Positions 1 to 6,939 of a stretch of DNA of 13,229 bases are shown piece after piece. Source of the stretch: a bacterium (GTDB taxonomy: Bacteria > Patescibacteriota > Microgenomatia > Levybacterales > UBA12049); the NCBI GenBank assembly GCA_021852095.1, contig JAJZOC010000004.1, positions 1 through 13,229 on the forward strand. The letters run 5' to 3'. A model generated the notes under the pieces. It was not told the DNA's origin and searched no databases. It saw only the letters and a list, made by a program, of their open reading frames with translations. A program made the position numbers and the translations under genes. The first letter of the stretch is position 1. Every line of letters starts with the position of its first letter.

Positions 1-95
1 CTGCTGTCTCTATGTGTCAGTTCTTCCCGCATAAAGAAAAAGTCTAAAGTTCTAGATGGATGTTTTCTTACAAAGTTATAAACATTTATTAACAC
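1..95 (-). CDS. Unknown protein, 5' end only (runs off window)
   Basis: An open frame starts at a GTG (95-93, minus strand) and runs without a stop to the window edge, giving 31 residues that begin MLINVYNFVRKHPSRTLDFF. The start is chosen because a perfect Shine-Dalgarno AGGAGGTGA (109-101) lies upstream, with 8 nt between GGAGG and the GTG. The nearby ATG in another frame (TTAATAAATG) hits a stop after four codons. The fragment is basic and soluble-looking, with no signal peptide or membrane segment. I do not recognise the family. It is divergent from the sigma factor gene, so the two share the 96-271 spacer. Existence of the gene is fairly likely because of the SD; function is unknown. Confidence 0.6.
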   Translation of the reverse strand, partial: MLINVYNFVRKHPSRTLDFFFMREELTHRDS

Positions 96-100
96 AATCT

Positions 101-109
101 TCACCTCCT
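101..109 (-). promoter_or_regulatory. Perfect Shine-Dalgarno AGGAGGTGA
   Basis: The minus strand reads AGGAGGTGA, the full complement of the 16S rRNA 3' tail, 8 nt (from the last G of GGAGG) before the GTG at 95. It decides the start of the leftward gene. It stands out because most other starts in this window lack any SD. Confidence 0.7.
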
Positions 110-170
110 CTCATTTTTTTTCTATATCTAATTTTTCTATTTCTAAAATTAATACGGATATAAATAGATT

Positions 171-222
171 TTGTTACAAACCCGAGCTAAAAACATCCTG
201 TCATTTACAAAAGTTGTAACGA
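171..222. repeat. Inverted pair TTGTTACAA / TTGTAACGA upstream of sigma gene
   Basis: TTGTTACAA (171-179) and TTGTAACGA (214-222) form an inverted pair with one mismatch. Each copy is itself nearly palindromic around TTGTNACAA. They sit in the divergent spacer between the leftward SD-led gene and the sigma factor gene, upstream of its -10 box. They could be operator half-sites for a dimeric regulator, or an accident of AT-rich DNA. The sequence alone cannot decide. Confidence 0.3.
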
Positions 223-254
223 AATAGCTTTTAATACGTATAAATAATACTTGA

Positions 255-263
255 TGTTATAAT
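255..263 (+). promoter_or_regulatory. Extended -10 promoter (TGTTATAAT) of the sigma gene
   Basis: TG (255-256), one spacer base, then the consensus TATAAT (258-263). No convincing -35 is present at 17-18 bp, which the TGn extension can compensate for. The -10 box ends 8 nt before the ATG at 272, so transcription would begin at or within 1-3 nt of the start codon. This implies a leaderless mRNA; there is no SD. Confidence 0.6.
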
Positions 264-271
264 GAAGATCC

Positions 272-814
272 ATGAGACCTGATCTGAAAAAACTTATAGA
301 TCAAGCTAAGAATGGAGACGAGGAAGCATTTGGAAAAATTTATAACTTATTCCTTACTAAAATCTATAGATATACTTACTTTTCTGTTAGAAACCGTGAA
401 CTCGCCGAAGACATCACTCAAGAAGCATTTCTCAAATGCTGGGGAGCTTTATCATCATTCTCGGCAAAAAAGGGGTCATTTTCTTCATTTTTATTTGCTA
501 TTGCCAGAAACCTTATTGTTGATTATAGCCGAAAGAAAAAACAAATATCTCTGGAGGTCGTTAAAGATTATCAGTTATTAGATACCAAAAACGTGGACGA
601 AGATATTATTAGAGAAGAAGAAAATAAAATCTTAGCAAAAGCTCTGTCGAAGCTTGAAGAAAAAGAAAAAAACATTTTAGTACTTAGATATTTTGAAGAT
701 TTATCCTTTGCTGATATCGGCAGAATTGTTGGGAAAAAAGAAGCAACCGTTCGCGTCGCTCTGCATAGAATTTTGAAATTTGTTAAAACAGAAATTATTA
801 ATAATGAAAATTGA
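272..814 (+). CDS. ECF-type sigma-70 family RNA polymerase sigma factor
   Basis: 180 residues, the normal size of an ECF sigma factor. Region 2 spans about residues 20-90, with RELAEDITQEAFLKCW (core-binding/-10 recognition helix) and SSFLFAIARNLIVDYSRKKK. Region 4 spans about 122-172, with the helix-turn-helix LSFADIGRIVGKKEATVRVALHR that would read the -35. Region 1.1 and region 3 are missing, as expected for the class. It would direct core RNA polymerase to a small stress or envelope regulon. The ATG at 272 follows an extended -10 by 8 nt; an out-of-frame ATG at 262 stops at once. The 3' end overlaps the next gene, a membrane protein, by 11 nt, the usual arrangement for a sigma factor and its anti-sigma factor. 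The ECF assignment is firm; the signal and regulon are not visible. Confidence 0.92.
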   Translation: MRPDLKKLIDQAKNGDEEAFGKIYNLFLTKIYRYTYFSVRNRELAEDITQEAFLKCWGALSSFSAKKGSFSSFLFAIARNLIVDYSRKKKQISLEVVKDYQLLDTKNVDEDIIREEENKILAKALSKLEEKEKNILVLRYFEDLSFADIGRIVGKKEATVRVALHRILKFVKTEIINNEN

Positions 815-1430
815 AGAAAAATTAAAAAAGCTTAAAAAAGTTTATCTTGCCGCAACACCCAACAAAGAGTTCAAAAAAGCTGGGTTTAGATTACTGAAAG
901 AACGAATTGAAGAAGATAGAAAAAAGGCACTTATGCAAAAGAGAACTCTTATGCATTACGCTCTGACATTTGCCTGTATTATATTGTTCATAGGAATAAG
1001 CGGATTAGTATTAAGTTTTTCACAAAACAAATCTTCAGCTATTTCTGAAACAATACATCTGCCACAATTAATAAAAGATAATCTATTTAAAACACCCCCG
1101 ACAAAAGTAAATAAGGTTAATAACCTTTTAGAGGAAATTCACAAAAAGACTGCCACTCAAAGTTCAGAAGAATCTATTAATACTATGAAACCCGTTAATA
1201 ATACTGTACCAACTCCAACCAATACAAATCAGAAAGACCAAAAAGAAGCTAAAGGATCCAGTATACAAGTCGATACATCAAATAAAACAAAACAAAGTAA
1301 AATAGATAATAATAAATCTCAAGGGACAGATACAATAAATGACACAGAGAAAGATGCGGAAAATATAATCCCAACCAGCCCAACTAACGACAATGCGGAG
1401 ACAACCACAGAATTAAAAAATAATTTATAA
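804..1430 (+). CDS. Single-pass membrane protein, probable anti-sigma factor
   Basis: 208 residues from the ATG at 804. An upstream in-frame TTG at 780 is possible, but the ATG lies inside the sigma gene and gives an 11-nt stop/start overlap typical of translational coupling. Residues 1-48 are a charged, helical, presumably cytoplasmic segment rich in Lys and Glu. A hydrophobic helix covers about 51-73 (HYALTFACIILFIGISGLVL). Residues 75-208 are a low-complexity tail rich in Thr, Asn, Ser and Lys that should be extracytoplasmic. The short cytoplasmic part plus one TM and overlap with an ECF sigma gene suggest an anti-sigma factor. However, I see no zinc-binding HxxxCxxC motif and no recognisable RsgI- or RseA-type domain. 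The tail could be a cell-wall sensor or simply disordered. The role is inferred from context. Confidence 0.7.
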   Translation: MKIEEKLKKLKKVYLAATPNKEFKKAGFRLLKERIEEDRKKALMQKRTLMHYALTFACIILFIGISGLVLSFSQNKSSAISETIHLPQLIKDNLFKTPPTKVNKVNNLLEEIHKKTATQSSEESINTMKPVNNTVPTPTNTNQKDQKEAKGSSIQVDTSNKTKQSKIDNNKSQGTDTINDTEKDAENIIPTSPTNDNAETTTELKNNL

Positions 1431-1444
1431 ACATTGCAGCCCCA

Positions 1445-1453
1445 TGTTACAAT
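1445..1453 (+). promoter_or_regulatory. Extended -10 promoter (TGTTACAAT) of rarA
   Basis: TG (1445-1446), one base, then TACAAT (1448-1453, 5/6 to consensus), ending 8 nt before the ATG at 1462. This is the same geometry as at the sigma gene (TGTTATAAT, 8 nt). The -35 position is poor (TTATAA, 1425-1430). It sits between the sigma/anti-sigma pair and rarA, so rarA probably has its own leaderless transcript. Confidence 0.5.
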
Positions 1454-1461
1454 AGTTCTAC

Positions 1462-2664
1462 ATGAATTTATCGTTTAGACTTCGTCCCCAAGATCTTAGT
1501 GAGTTTTTTGGCCAAGAACAGCTGGTTGGTAAAGGAAGAATTATAAGACGGATGATAGAATCCGATTTAGTTTTCTCAATGATTCTATGGGGTCCTCCGG
1601 GGAGCGGAAAAACTACACTTGCCTCTATAATAGCAAAACAGACTAAATCAGACTTCTATACCCTTTCTGCAGTGGTAACAGGCAAAGAAGACTTATTAAA
1701 AATTATCAAAAGAGCCGAGTCCAACCAAAAAGAAAACAAGAAAACAATACTTTTTATAGATGAGATTCACAGATGGAATAAAACCCAGCAAGACGGACTT
1801 TTGCCGTACGTGGAAAATGGTACTATTACTTTAATCGGCGCAACAACAGAAAATCCTTCGTTTGAGGTAATCAGCCCGCTTCTATCAAGATGTAAGGTAT
1901 TTGTTCTTGAGAGACTTAAAAACGAAGATTTAGAAAAAATACTTAATCGGGCATTGACGGACAAAGAAAAAGGAGTAGGGAAGTGGGGTAAGAAATTAAG
2001 TGATGAAGCAAAAAATCTTTTACTTAATTTATCGGGGAAAGATGCGAGAATTATGTTAAACGGCTTGGAAATAGCAATCTTGGAATATCCGGAAAAAACC
2101 ATAACAGAAGCCATAATAAAGGACGTATTCCAAGCTAAATCTAAGGGACTCTATGATAAAAATGCAGAGGAACACTATAATACTATAAGCGCGTTTATAA
2201 AATCCATGAGAGGCTCCGATGTGAATGCGGCTCTTTACTATCTAGTAAAAATGCTGGAAAACGGAGAAGACCCAAAATTTATAGCACGAAGAATGATTAT
2301 TTTTGCCTCTGAAGATATAGGTTTAGCCGATAGAGGAGCACTAATTCAGACAAACGAGGCTTTCGAAGCGGTTACAAAAATAGGCATGCCGGAATCGCAG
2401 TTGATACTCACGCATGTAGCAATTTATCTGTCTCTGGCTAAAAAATCAAGAATGGTTCCCAACGCGCTGGCAAAAGCTAAAAAAGCTTTCTATGAGTTTC
2501 CAAACGAACCTATACCTTTGCATTTAAGAAATGCTCCGACAAAACTTATGAAAAAACTAGGCTATGGAAAAAACTATACGTGGTCAGAAAAATATGTTGG
2601 TCCGGAAAATGATCTGCCATTCTTACCCAAGGCATTAAAAGACAGAAAGTTTTTCGAACCCTAG
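1462..2664 (+). CDS. rarA: Replication-associated recombination protein A (RarA/MgsA) AAA+ ATPase
   Basis: 400 residues, slightly shorter than the roughly 420-450 of typical RarA. The N-terminus (FRLRPQDLSEFFGQEQLVGKG) is the family opening. The AAA+ core shows Walker A GPPGSGKT (44-51), Walker B ILFIDEIH (96-103), a sensor-1 region GATTEN (126-131) and an arginine finger in LLSRC (R143). The C-terminal MgsA/RarA domain is recognisable from KSMRGSDVNAALYYLVKM (about 248-264) and RRMIIFASEDIGLAD (276-290), and it ends with the usual YVGPENDLPFLP region. The family acts at stalled replication forks as a DNA-dependent ATPase that interacts with SSB. The CAD-like dihydroorotase starts 8 nt after its stop and is probably cotranscribed. 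Identification is secure. Confidence 0.96.
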   Translation: MNLSFRLRPQDLSEFFGQEQLVGKGRIIRRMIESDLVFSMILWGPPGSGKTTLASIIAKQTKSDFYTLSAVVTGKEDLLKIIKRAESNQKENKKTILFIDEIHRWNKTQQDGLLPYVENGTITLIGATTENPSFEVISPLLSRCKVFVLERLKNEDLEKILNRALTDKEKGVGKWGKKLSDEAKNLLLNLSGKDARIMLNGLEIAILEYPEKTITEAIIKDVFQAKSKGLYDKNAEEHYNTISAFIKSMRGSDVNAALYYLVKMLENGEDPKFIARRMIIFASEDIGLADRGALIQTNEAFEAVTKIGMPESQLILTHVAIYLSLAKKSRMVPNALAKAKKAFYEFPNEPIPLHLRNAPTKLMKKLGYGKNYTWSEKYVGPENDLPFLPKALKDRKFFEP

Positions 2665-2672
2665 AAATATTT

Positions 2673-3743
2673 ATGTCTATTATAAAACTTCCGGGACTTA
2701 TTGATCCGCATGTGCATTTAAGAGATCCCGGACAAACAGAAAAAGAGGATTTTTATACTGGTTCCCGTGCCGCAATTGCGGGCGGATTTACCACAATTTT
2801 GGATATGCCAAATAACAAAATACCGATAACTACACTAATTCTGCTTAAGGAAAAAATAAAAATTGCTAAGCAAAAAACTGCTTGCGATATCGGTTTCTAT
2901 TTCGGCTCTATTGGAGATAATCTTGAGGAATTTGACAAAGTAAAAAATCTGGCTTACGGCTTAAAATTATATCTTAATCAAACAACAGGCGGATATATCA
3001 TTAACGAAAAATTGCTAAGGAAAATCTACAAGGAATGGAATAGAGCAACACGAGGAAAAAAACCAATTCTTCTTCATGCGGAAGAAGATGTTTTGCAATC
3101 GGTCGAAAAAACCTTAAAAGAAACAAAACATCCAACCCACATCTGTCATGTTTCATCCAAAAAAGAACTTACTAAAATTATTCAATTTAAAAAAGAAGGA
3201 CTTCCTATTACCTGTGGAGTAACTCCTCATCATTTATTTTTAACCGAAGACGATTTGAAAAAAGCAGGACCATATGGGCTTATGAAACCATCGCTAAAAA
3301 CTAAACACGACCAAGAATATCTATGGAAGAATTTACAATTTATTGATATTGTTGAGTCAGACCACGCGCCTCATACAATAGACGAGAAGGAATCTGTAAA
3401 ACCACCTTTTGGTGTAACCGGACTCGAAACAACTTTGCCGCTTTTACTAACTGCAGTTGCTGAAAAAAGATTAACCATAAATGATATTATTCGTCTTTGC
3501 TATACAAATCCAGCCAAAATCTTTAATATAAAATTCGATTATTCCAACAACCAAACTAAAGTTGAGGTTGATCTATCAAGAAAATATACCATTAAAAATG
3601 AAAATCTATTTACGAAATGTAAATGGTCACCATTCAACGGATGGAAGGCAAAAGGAAAAGTGGATACAGTATTTATACGAGGAATAAAAGTATTCGAAAA
3701 TGACAGAATACTTACTAATCCAGGGAGCGGAAAAATTATTTAA
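2673..3743 (+). CDS. pyrC: Dihydroorotase, CAD-like short form
   Basis: 356 residues. It cyclises N-carbamoyl-aspartate to dihydroorotate, step three of pyrimidine synthesis. Metal and catalytic residues are present: HxH in DPHVHLRDPG (H13, H15), the Lys expected to be carboxylated in GLKLYL (K98), H135 (LLHAEE), H159 (HICHVSS) and the catalytic Asp in ESDHAPH (D230). The protein starts right at the GLIDPHVHLRDPG strand, so it lacks the roughly 50-residue N-terminal part of the beta-sandwich found in ordinary bacterial type I enzymes. From memory of the family, its order of motifs (LPGLIDPHVHLR, THICHV, VTPHHLFLTEDDL, GLETTLPLLLTAV, and a C-terminal VEVDL...W.PF.G) resembles the dihydroorotase domain of animal CAD more than E. 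coli PyrC. It starts 8 nt after rarA without an SD. No other pyrimidine gene is in the window. Confidence 0.93.
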   Translation: MSIIKLPGLIDPHVHLRDPGQTEKEDFYTGSRAAIAGGFTTILDMPNNKIPITTLILLKEKIKIAKQKTACDIGFYFGSIGDNLEEFDKVKNLAYGLKLYLNQTTGGYIINEKLLRKIYKEWNRATRGKKPILLHAEEDVLQSVEKTLKETKHPTHICHVSSKKELTKIIQFKKEGLPITCGVTPHHLFLTEDDLKKAGPYGLMKPSLKTKHDQEYLWKNLQFIDIVESDHAPHTIDEKESVKPPFGVTGLETTLPLLLTAVAEKRLTINDIIRLCYTNPAKIFNIKFDYSNNQTKVEVDLSRKYTIKNENLFTKCKWSPFNGWKAKGKVDTVFIRGIKVFENDRILTNPGSGKII

Positions 3744-3754
3744 GAACCTAATCC

Positions 3755-4687
3755 CTATTTATTACCGCTATGAAATGCCTCATGAACTTCACGGAGTTGT
3801 TTGTTAGTGATATGGGTATAAATTTGCGTTGTTGAAATATTTTTATGCCCCAACATCTCTTGAACCGACCTCAAATCTGCTCCGTTTATTAACAAATCTG
3901 TTGCAAAACTATGTCTTAAAGTGTGTACTGTAGCATCCACAGGGAGCCTGGCAGCTTTCACATACTTTTTAACAATTCTTTCAATACTTCTAACCGTTAA
4001 TCTCATTTTATCGCCATTATTATCTTCTGTAACTGCTCCAGAATACCTGATAAACAAAGGCTTAAATTTATCCTGACGAGCTTCAAGATATCTTTTTATC
4101 CACTCCGTGGCGCGGTCGGAAACGAAAACTACCCTTGCCCGACCTCCTTTCCCGATTACCCCAAATTCTCTACGTTCAAAATTTATCTGATCGCGGTTTA
4201 ATTTTGCAAGCTCTGAAACACGAAGACCGGTTGAAAACAAAAGTTCAAGAATTGAACGGTCGCGAAGCCCTTCTTCTTTAGAAGTGTCTATTGAAGTAAC
4301 CAAGTGATCAACTTGATCTCTATCTAAGAACTTAAGACTTCTGCTTTCTGTCTTTGGTAAATCTATTTTTGAGGGTTCTAGAGTTTTATAATCATTCTTT
4401 ATAAGAAAACGCAGAAAAGACCTAAGGGCAATAACATAATAATTCTGCGTAACTCTTTTCAAGGTTAAACCTTTTTCATCAACCCGATTAGAAAGAAAAA
4501 CTCGATACTGCCTAACAATGCCTAAATCCAGATCTTCCATAGACTTTTGAGGAAAAACATCATAAAACCAATCTTCAAAAACTTTAAGATAATGTCTATA
4601 ATCCCTAATTGTAAGTTTTGAACAATTCTTCTCAATTTCCAGATATTCCAAAAAATCATCAATTAAAGACTCAAGTTTCCCCCCCAT
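3755..4687 (-). CDS. xerC: Tyrosine recombinase, XerC/XerD family
   Basis: 310 residues from the ATG at 4687. The N-terminal SAM-like core-binding domain (about 4-95, LIDDFLEYLEIEKNCSKLTIRDY) is followed by the catalytic domain. The full active site is visible: R156 (TGLR), K180 (GKGG), H255 and R258 (HTLRHSF), H281 (LGH) and nucleophile Y290 (QIYTH). The longer frame would begin at a TTG (4723), but that TTG is the first triplet of a -35 box TTGTCA, and a -10 box TACAAT ends 7 nt before the ATG, so the ATG is preferred. Size and motifs fit a chromosome-dimer resolvase; it could also be an integrase, but no phage genes or attachment sites are nearby. The gene ends 11 nt from the convergent dihydroorotase stop. 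I did not find a dif site. Confidence 0.92.
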   Translation of the reverse strand: MGGKLESLIDDFLEYLEIEKNCSKLTIRDYRHYLKVFEDWFYDVFPQKSMEDLDLGIVRQYRVFLSNRVDEKGLTLKRVTQNYYVIALRSFLRFLIKNDYKTLEPSKIDLPKTESRSLKFLDRDQVDHLVTSIDTSKEEGLRDRSILELLFSTGLRVSELAKLNRDQINFERREFGVIGKGGRARVVFVSDRATEWIKRYLEARQDKFKPLFIRYSGAVTEDNNGDKMRLTVRSIERIVKKYVKAARLPVDATVHTLRHSFATDLLINGADLRSVQEMLGHKNISTTQIYTHITNKQLREVHEAFHSGNK

Positions 4688-4694
4688 AACGAAT

Positions 4695-4723
4695 ATTGTA
4701 CGATAATGTATATTAGTTGACAA
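4695..4723 (-). promoter_or_regulatory. Promoter of the tyrosine recombinase (TTGTCA-17-TACAAT)
   Basis: On the minus strand: -35 TTGTCA (4723-4718, 5/6), 17-bp spacer, -10 TACAAT (4700-4695, 5/6), then 7 nt to the ATG at 4687. This predicts a leaderless transcript and rules against the TTG start at 4723. Its -35 overlaps a TTGACA on the other strand, so the recombinase and GH18 promoters lie back to back. Confidence 0.65.
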
Positions 4724-4751
4724 GACAAGGCAATAAAAGCCATACTATAAA
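4717..4751 (+). promoter_or_regulatory. Promoter region of the GH18 gene
   Basis: A perfect -35 TTGACA lies at 4717-4722. Two -10 candidates follow: CATACT (4741-4746, 4/6, spacer 18) and TATAAA (4746-4751, 5/6). The second has a 23-bp spacer from TTGACA, so it could not use that -35, but it ends 9 nt before the ATG at 4761, like the other starts here. No SD precedes the ATG. Which -10 is used cannot be settled by eye. Confidence 0.5.
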
Positions 4752-4760
4752 AGAAAACAT

Positions 4761-6242
4761 ATGAGAGAAGACTACGTGAAACTAGTTAAAGAACAAATTT
4801 TATCAAATCCTGATTACAAATATACAATTAACGAACTAAAGACAACCCTCTTGTCCTATGGAGTAACACAGCAAGAATTTGATCAGGCTTTGGAAGAACT
4901 AACTGACCCATCGTTAACTCCCTCCATTGAATCACCTATGCTAGAACAAGATAATAATAAAAGAAATAATATTAACGACAAATTTATACCATTTTTAAAG
5001 CAAGCTATGATATTAAATGCGATTACTATTCTTTTTATATTCTTAGGCGGATTATTTTTTGTATTTTGGGTGTATTTTGATAACAAAACAAATAATTCTG
5101 CTTCCGGCGTTGCAACTAGTATCAACATAAAAAGACAAAACTCGCTAGCTACCCAGGTATACGCAAATACAATACCTATTGATAGCAAGCGAATTTTCTC
5201 CTACCCAACATCCAATGTTACTTTAACCATTACGGGAACCCCCCGAAAAGAAGTCCTTGGGTTTCTTCCTTATTGGATGTTACCATCCCAAAATCAAATT
5301 TCTTTAAATGGTATTACTTCTGTGGCATTATTTGGTTTGGATACCGATGCAAACGGCAATATTGTAACCGTTCAATCTAATGGAACAGCCGATGGAGGAT
5401 GGACTATGTGGAATAGCCCGCTCCTTAACACGTTCATTAACAGAGCAAAAGCAAGAAAGATAAAAATAGAACTAACATTAAAATGTTTCAGCAACAAAGA
5501 TATTGAAAAATTAATAAACTCTAATACAGCACAAGAAACTTTTATATCAAATGCGATACAGCTTATTGACTCGAAATCATTAGATGGTATTAATATAGAT
5601 TTTGAATATGTCGGAACACCAAATCCAGGAGTGAGAGATGCATTTACGCGATTTATTATTAATCTAAATACCGCATTGAAAAGACAGCTTCCCAATGCAA
5701 TACTTACCGTTGATTCATATATTAATTCTGCGGCAACACCTGGAATTTTTGATATACCGGAAGTAGCCAAAAACGTGAACGCAATCGTTATCATGGGGTA
5801 TGACATGCATACCCCTTTAGGATCTCCGGGGCCTATTGCCCCCATGGAAGGAAATATCAGTATTATTGGATACATGCAGGCTTATCTGGAAGAAGTTTCC
5901 CCTGAAAAATTAATTCTTGCAGTCCCATATTATGGATATGATTGGACTGTTGGTTCGGCAAATCCAAAACCTGCACAAGTCCTCCCCTATGCACAAATTA
6001 TCGCAACAAGCAAAAACGACACCATTCAATGGAATGATACATCGCAAACCCCCTGGTATAGCTATGTTGACCCGGCAACAAATATAACACATAACGTATA
6101 TTTCGAAAACACGCGTTCTCTTGGTATTAAGTACGATTATGTAAACCGTAAAAATCTCAAAGGCATTGGTATTTGGGCATTAGGCTATGACGGATTAAAC
6201 GCCGACCTCCGAGAACTTATTCTCGAAAAATTTGCAGATTGA
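4761..6242 (+). CDS. Membrane-anchored glycoside hydrolase family 18 protein
   Basis: 493 residues with three parts. Residues 1-55 are a small helical, cytoplasmic-looking domain (YVKLVKEQILSNPDYKYTIN...QALEEL). A transmembrane helix covers about 81-105, followed by a Ser/Asn-rich linker to about 160. The GH18 barrel runs from about 164 (EVLGFLPYWM) to the end. It contains the active-site strand DGINIDFE (275-282), with the acid/base E282 and D280 present. The first Asp of the DxD pair is Asn, which is common in the YaaH/SleL branch. Other barrel landmarks are MGYDMH (345-350), YYGYDW (390-395) and IWALGYDG (471-478). It probably cleaves beta-1,4-linked N-acetylhexosamine polymers such as peptidoglycan glycans outside the cell, tethered as a type II membrane protein. 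Substrate is inferred. It is divergent from the recombinase gene and followed by a gene-poor block. Confidence 0.9.
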   Translation: MREDYVKLVKEQILSNPDYKYTINELKTTLLSYGVTQQEFDQALEELTDPSLTPSIESPMLEQDNNKRNNINDKFIPFLKQAMILNAITILFIFLGGLFFVFWVYFDNKTNNSASGVATSINIKRQNSLATQVYANTIPIDSKRIFSYPTSNVTLTITGTPRKEVLGFLPYWMLPSQNQISLNGITSVALFGLDTDANGNIVTVQSNGTADGGWTMWNSPLLNTFINRAKARKIKIELTLKCFSNKDIEKLINSNTAQETFISNAIQLIDSKSLDGINIDFEYVGTPNPGVRDAFTRFIINLNTALKRQLPNAILTVDSYINSAATPGIFDIPEVAKNVNAIVIMGYDMHTPLGSPGPIAPMEGNISIIGYMQAYLEEVSPEKLILAVPYYGYDWTVGSANPKPAQVLPYAQIIATSKNDTIQWNDTSQTPWYSYVDPATNITHNVYFENTRSLGIKYDYVNRKNLKGIGIWALGYDGLNADLRELILEKFAD

Positions 6243-6436
6243 AGATCCAGTTTTTAAACAGCATATTAATATCCTTCTAATTCCAAAGCCTATAGTAGGG
6301 AACTACAAGCATTTTGACCAAATTGCGGCAAAGAATAGAACAAGTTATTGAATTTCATAATTTAAGAAAATTTAATTGTCAGATCGAAGAATAAAATTGA
6401 AAAACAATCACTTCCCTGCATGGTTCTGCACATCAC

Positions 6437-6460
6437 GTCGCAAAAGTATTATTGTGCGAC
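6437..6460. repeat. Hairpin GTCGCA / TGCGAC
   Basis: A perfect 6-bp inverted repeat with a 12-nt loop lies in otherwise AT-rich non-coding DNA. No T-run follows, so it is not a typical intrinsic terminator. It may be part of a structured RNA or a protein-binding palindrome. Confidence 0.4.
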
Positions 6461-6801
6461 ATAATATATTTAGTCTCCCTATCTGGCTGGGGTCTTAAAA
6501 TTTCTAATTTCGCTCATACCTGCTGAACCAAGAGCAGAAGCGGTAGTGGAAAATTCAGAAATAGCTAGAATCATGTTACCACTCTACGGAGATAGATATA
6601 ATTCCATCCAATATTCAGAGTTAATCATCCAGCCAAGATCAAGAAGACTATCTGCCCTCCGCCGCTAAGCTTAAATTAGATCGAGAAATCAATCTAAACT
6701 ATCATTTTTAGCCTCAAAAACATGCTAAAAAGTGCATTCGTATTTTTTTCATTAGAGGCAGTTTGTGAATGTCTAAAAACAGAGAATAAGCTCCCATACC
6801 C

Positions 6802-6818
6802 ATGACCTTTAGGGTCAT
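6802..6818. repeat. Hairpin ATGACC-TTTAG-GGTCAT
   Basis: A perfect 6-bp stem with a 5-nt loop, about 105-120 nt downstream of the predicted start of the orphan minus-strand transcript. No T-tract follows on either strand. It could be an RNA stem or an operator palindrome. Confidence 0.4.
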
Positions 6819-6883
6819 AACATATAGGATAGAAGTGTGTTCCCTGTGAAAAGTGAAGTTGAAAATGCGTGAAAACCAGATAT

Positions 6884-6892
6884 TTATCCACA
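6884..6892 (+). promoter_or_regulatory. Consensus DnaA-box 9-mer TTATCCACA
   Basis: Exact match to the high-affinity DnaA box. It is the only perfect copy I found in the window, and no dnaA, dnaN or box cluster is present, so an origin is not supported. Its non-coding position is suggestive but one 9-mer can arise by chance. Confidence 0.3.
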
Positions 6893-6930
6893 TTGAATAA
6901 GACGAAATATAAATTTAGTCCTATAATTTT

Positions 6931-6939
6931 ATTATATCA
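6931..6939 (-). promoter_or_regulatory. Orphan extended -10 promoter (TGATATAAT)
   Basis: The minus strand has TGA followed by the consensus TATAAT (6936-6931). A weak -35 (TTCAAC) lies 17 bp upstream. Transcription would start near 6924 and run leftward into the non-coding block. The nearest possible starts, ATG 6893 and GTG 6891, open 59- and 65-codon frames with no SD and no recognisable product. The promoter may serve an untranslated RNA or a very small gene. Confidence 0.45.

Noticed and set aside
6130..6155. TTATGTAAACC, similar to the XerD-binding half of bacterial dif sites
   Set aside because: It lies inside the GH18 gene and encodes ordinary barrel sequence (DYVNR); the matching left arm is poor, so a dif site is not supported.
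6490..6560. tRNA-like D-arm (GCTC...GAGC) on the minus strand
   Set aside because: The D-loop would be 16 nt, and no anticodon stem, T-arm (GTTCRA) or acceptor pairing follows.
6241..6666. Protein-like but interrupted plus-strand frames in the gene-poor block
   Set aside because: They lack starts and match no family I know. They may be a decayed gene, but there is not enough to call a pseudogene.
6676..6709. TTAGAT/ATCTAA hairpin with a T5 run as a terminator after the GH18 gene
   Set aside because: The stem is AT-rich, the loop is 10 nt and the T-run starts several bases later; a terminator is not supported.
6689..6893. Two overlapping minus-strand frames of 65 codons (GTG 6891) and 59 codons (ATG 6893)
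   Set aside because: No SD, no recognisable domain and atypical composition; neither is more convincing than the other, so they are mentioned only as possible targets of the orphan promoter.
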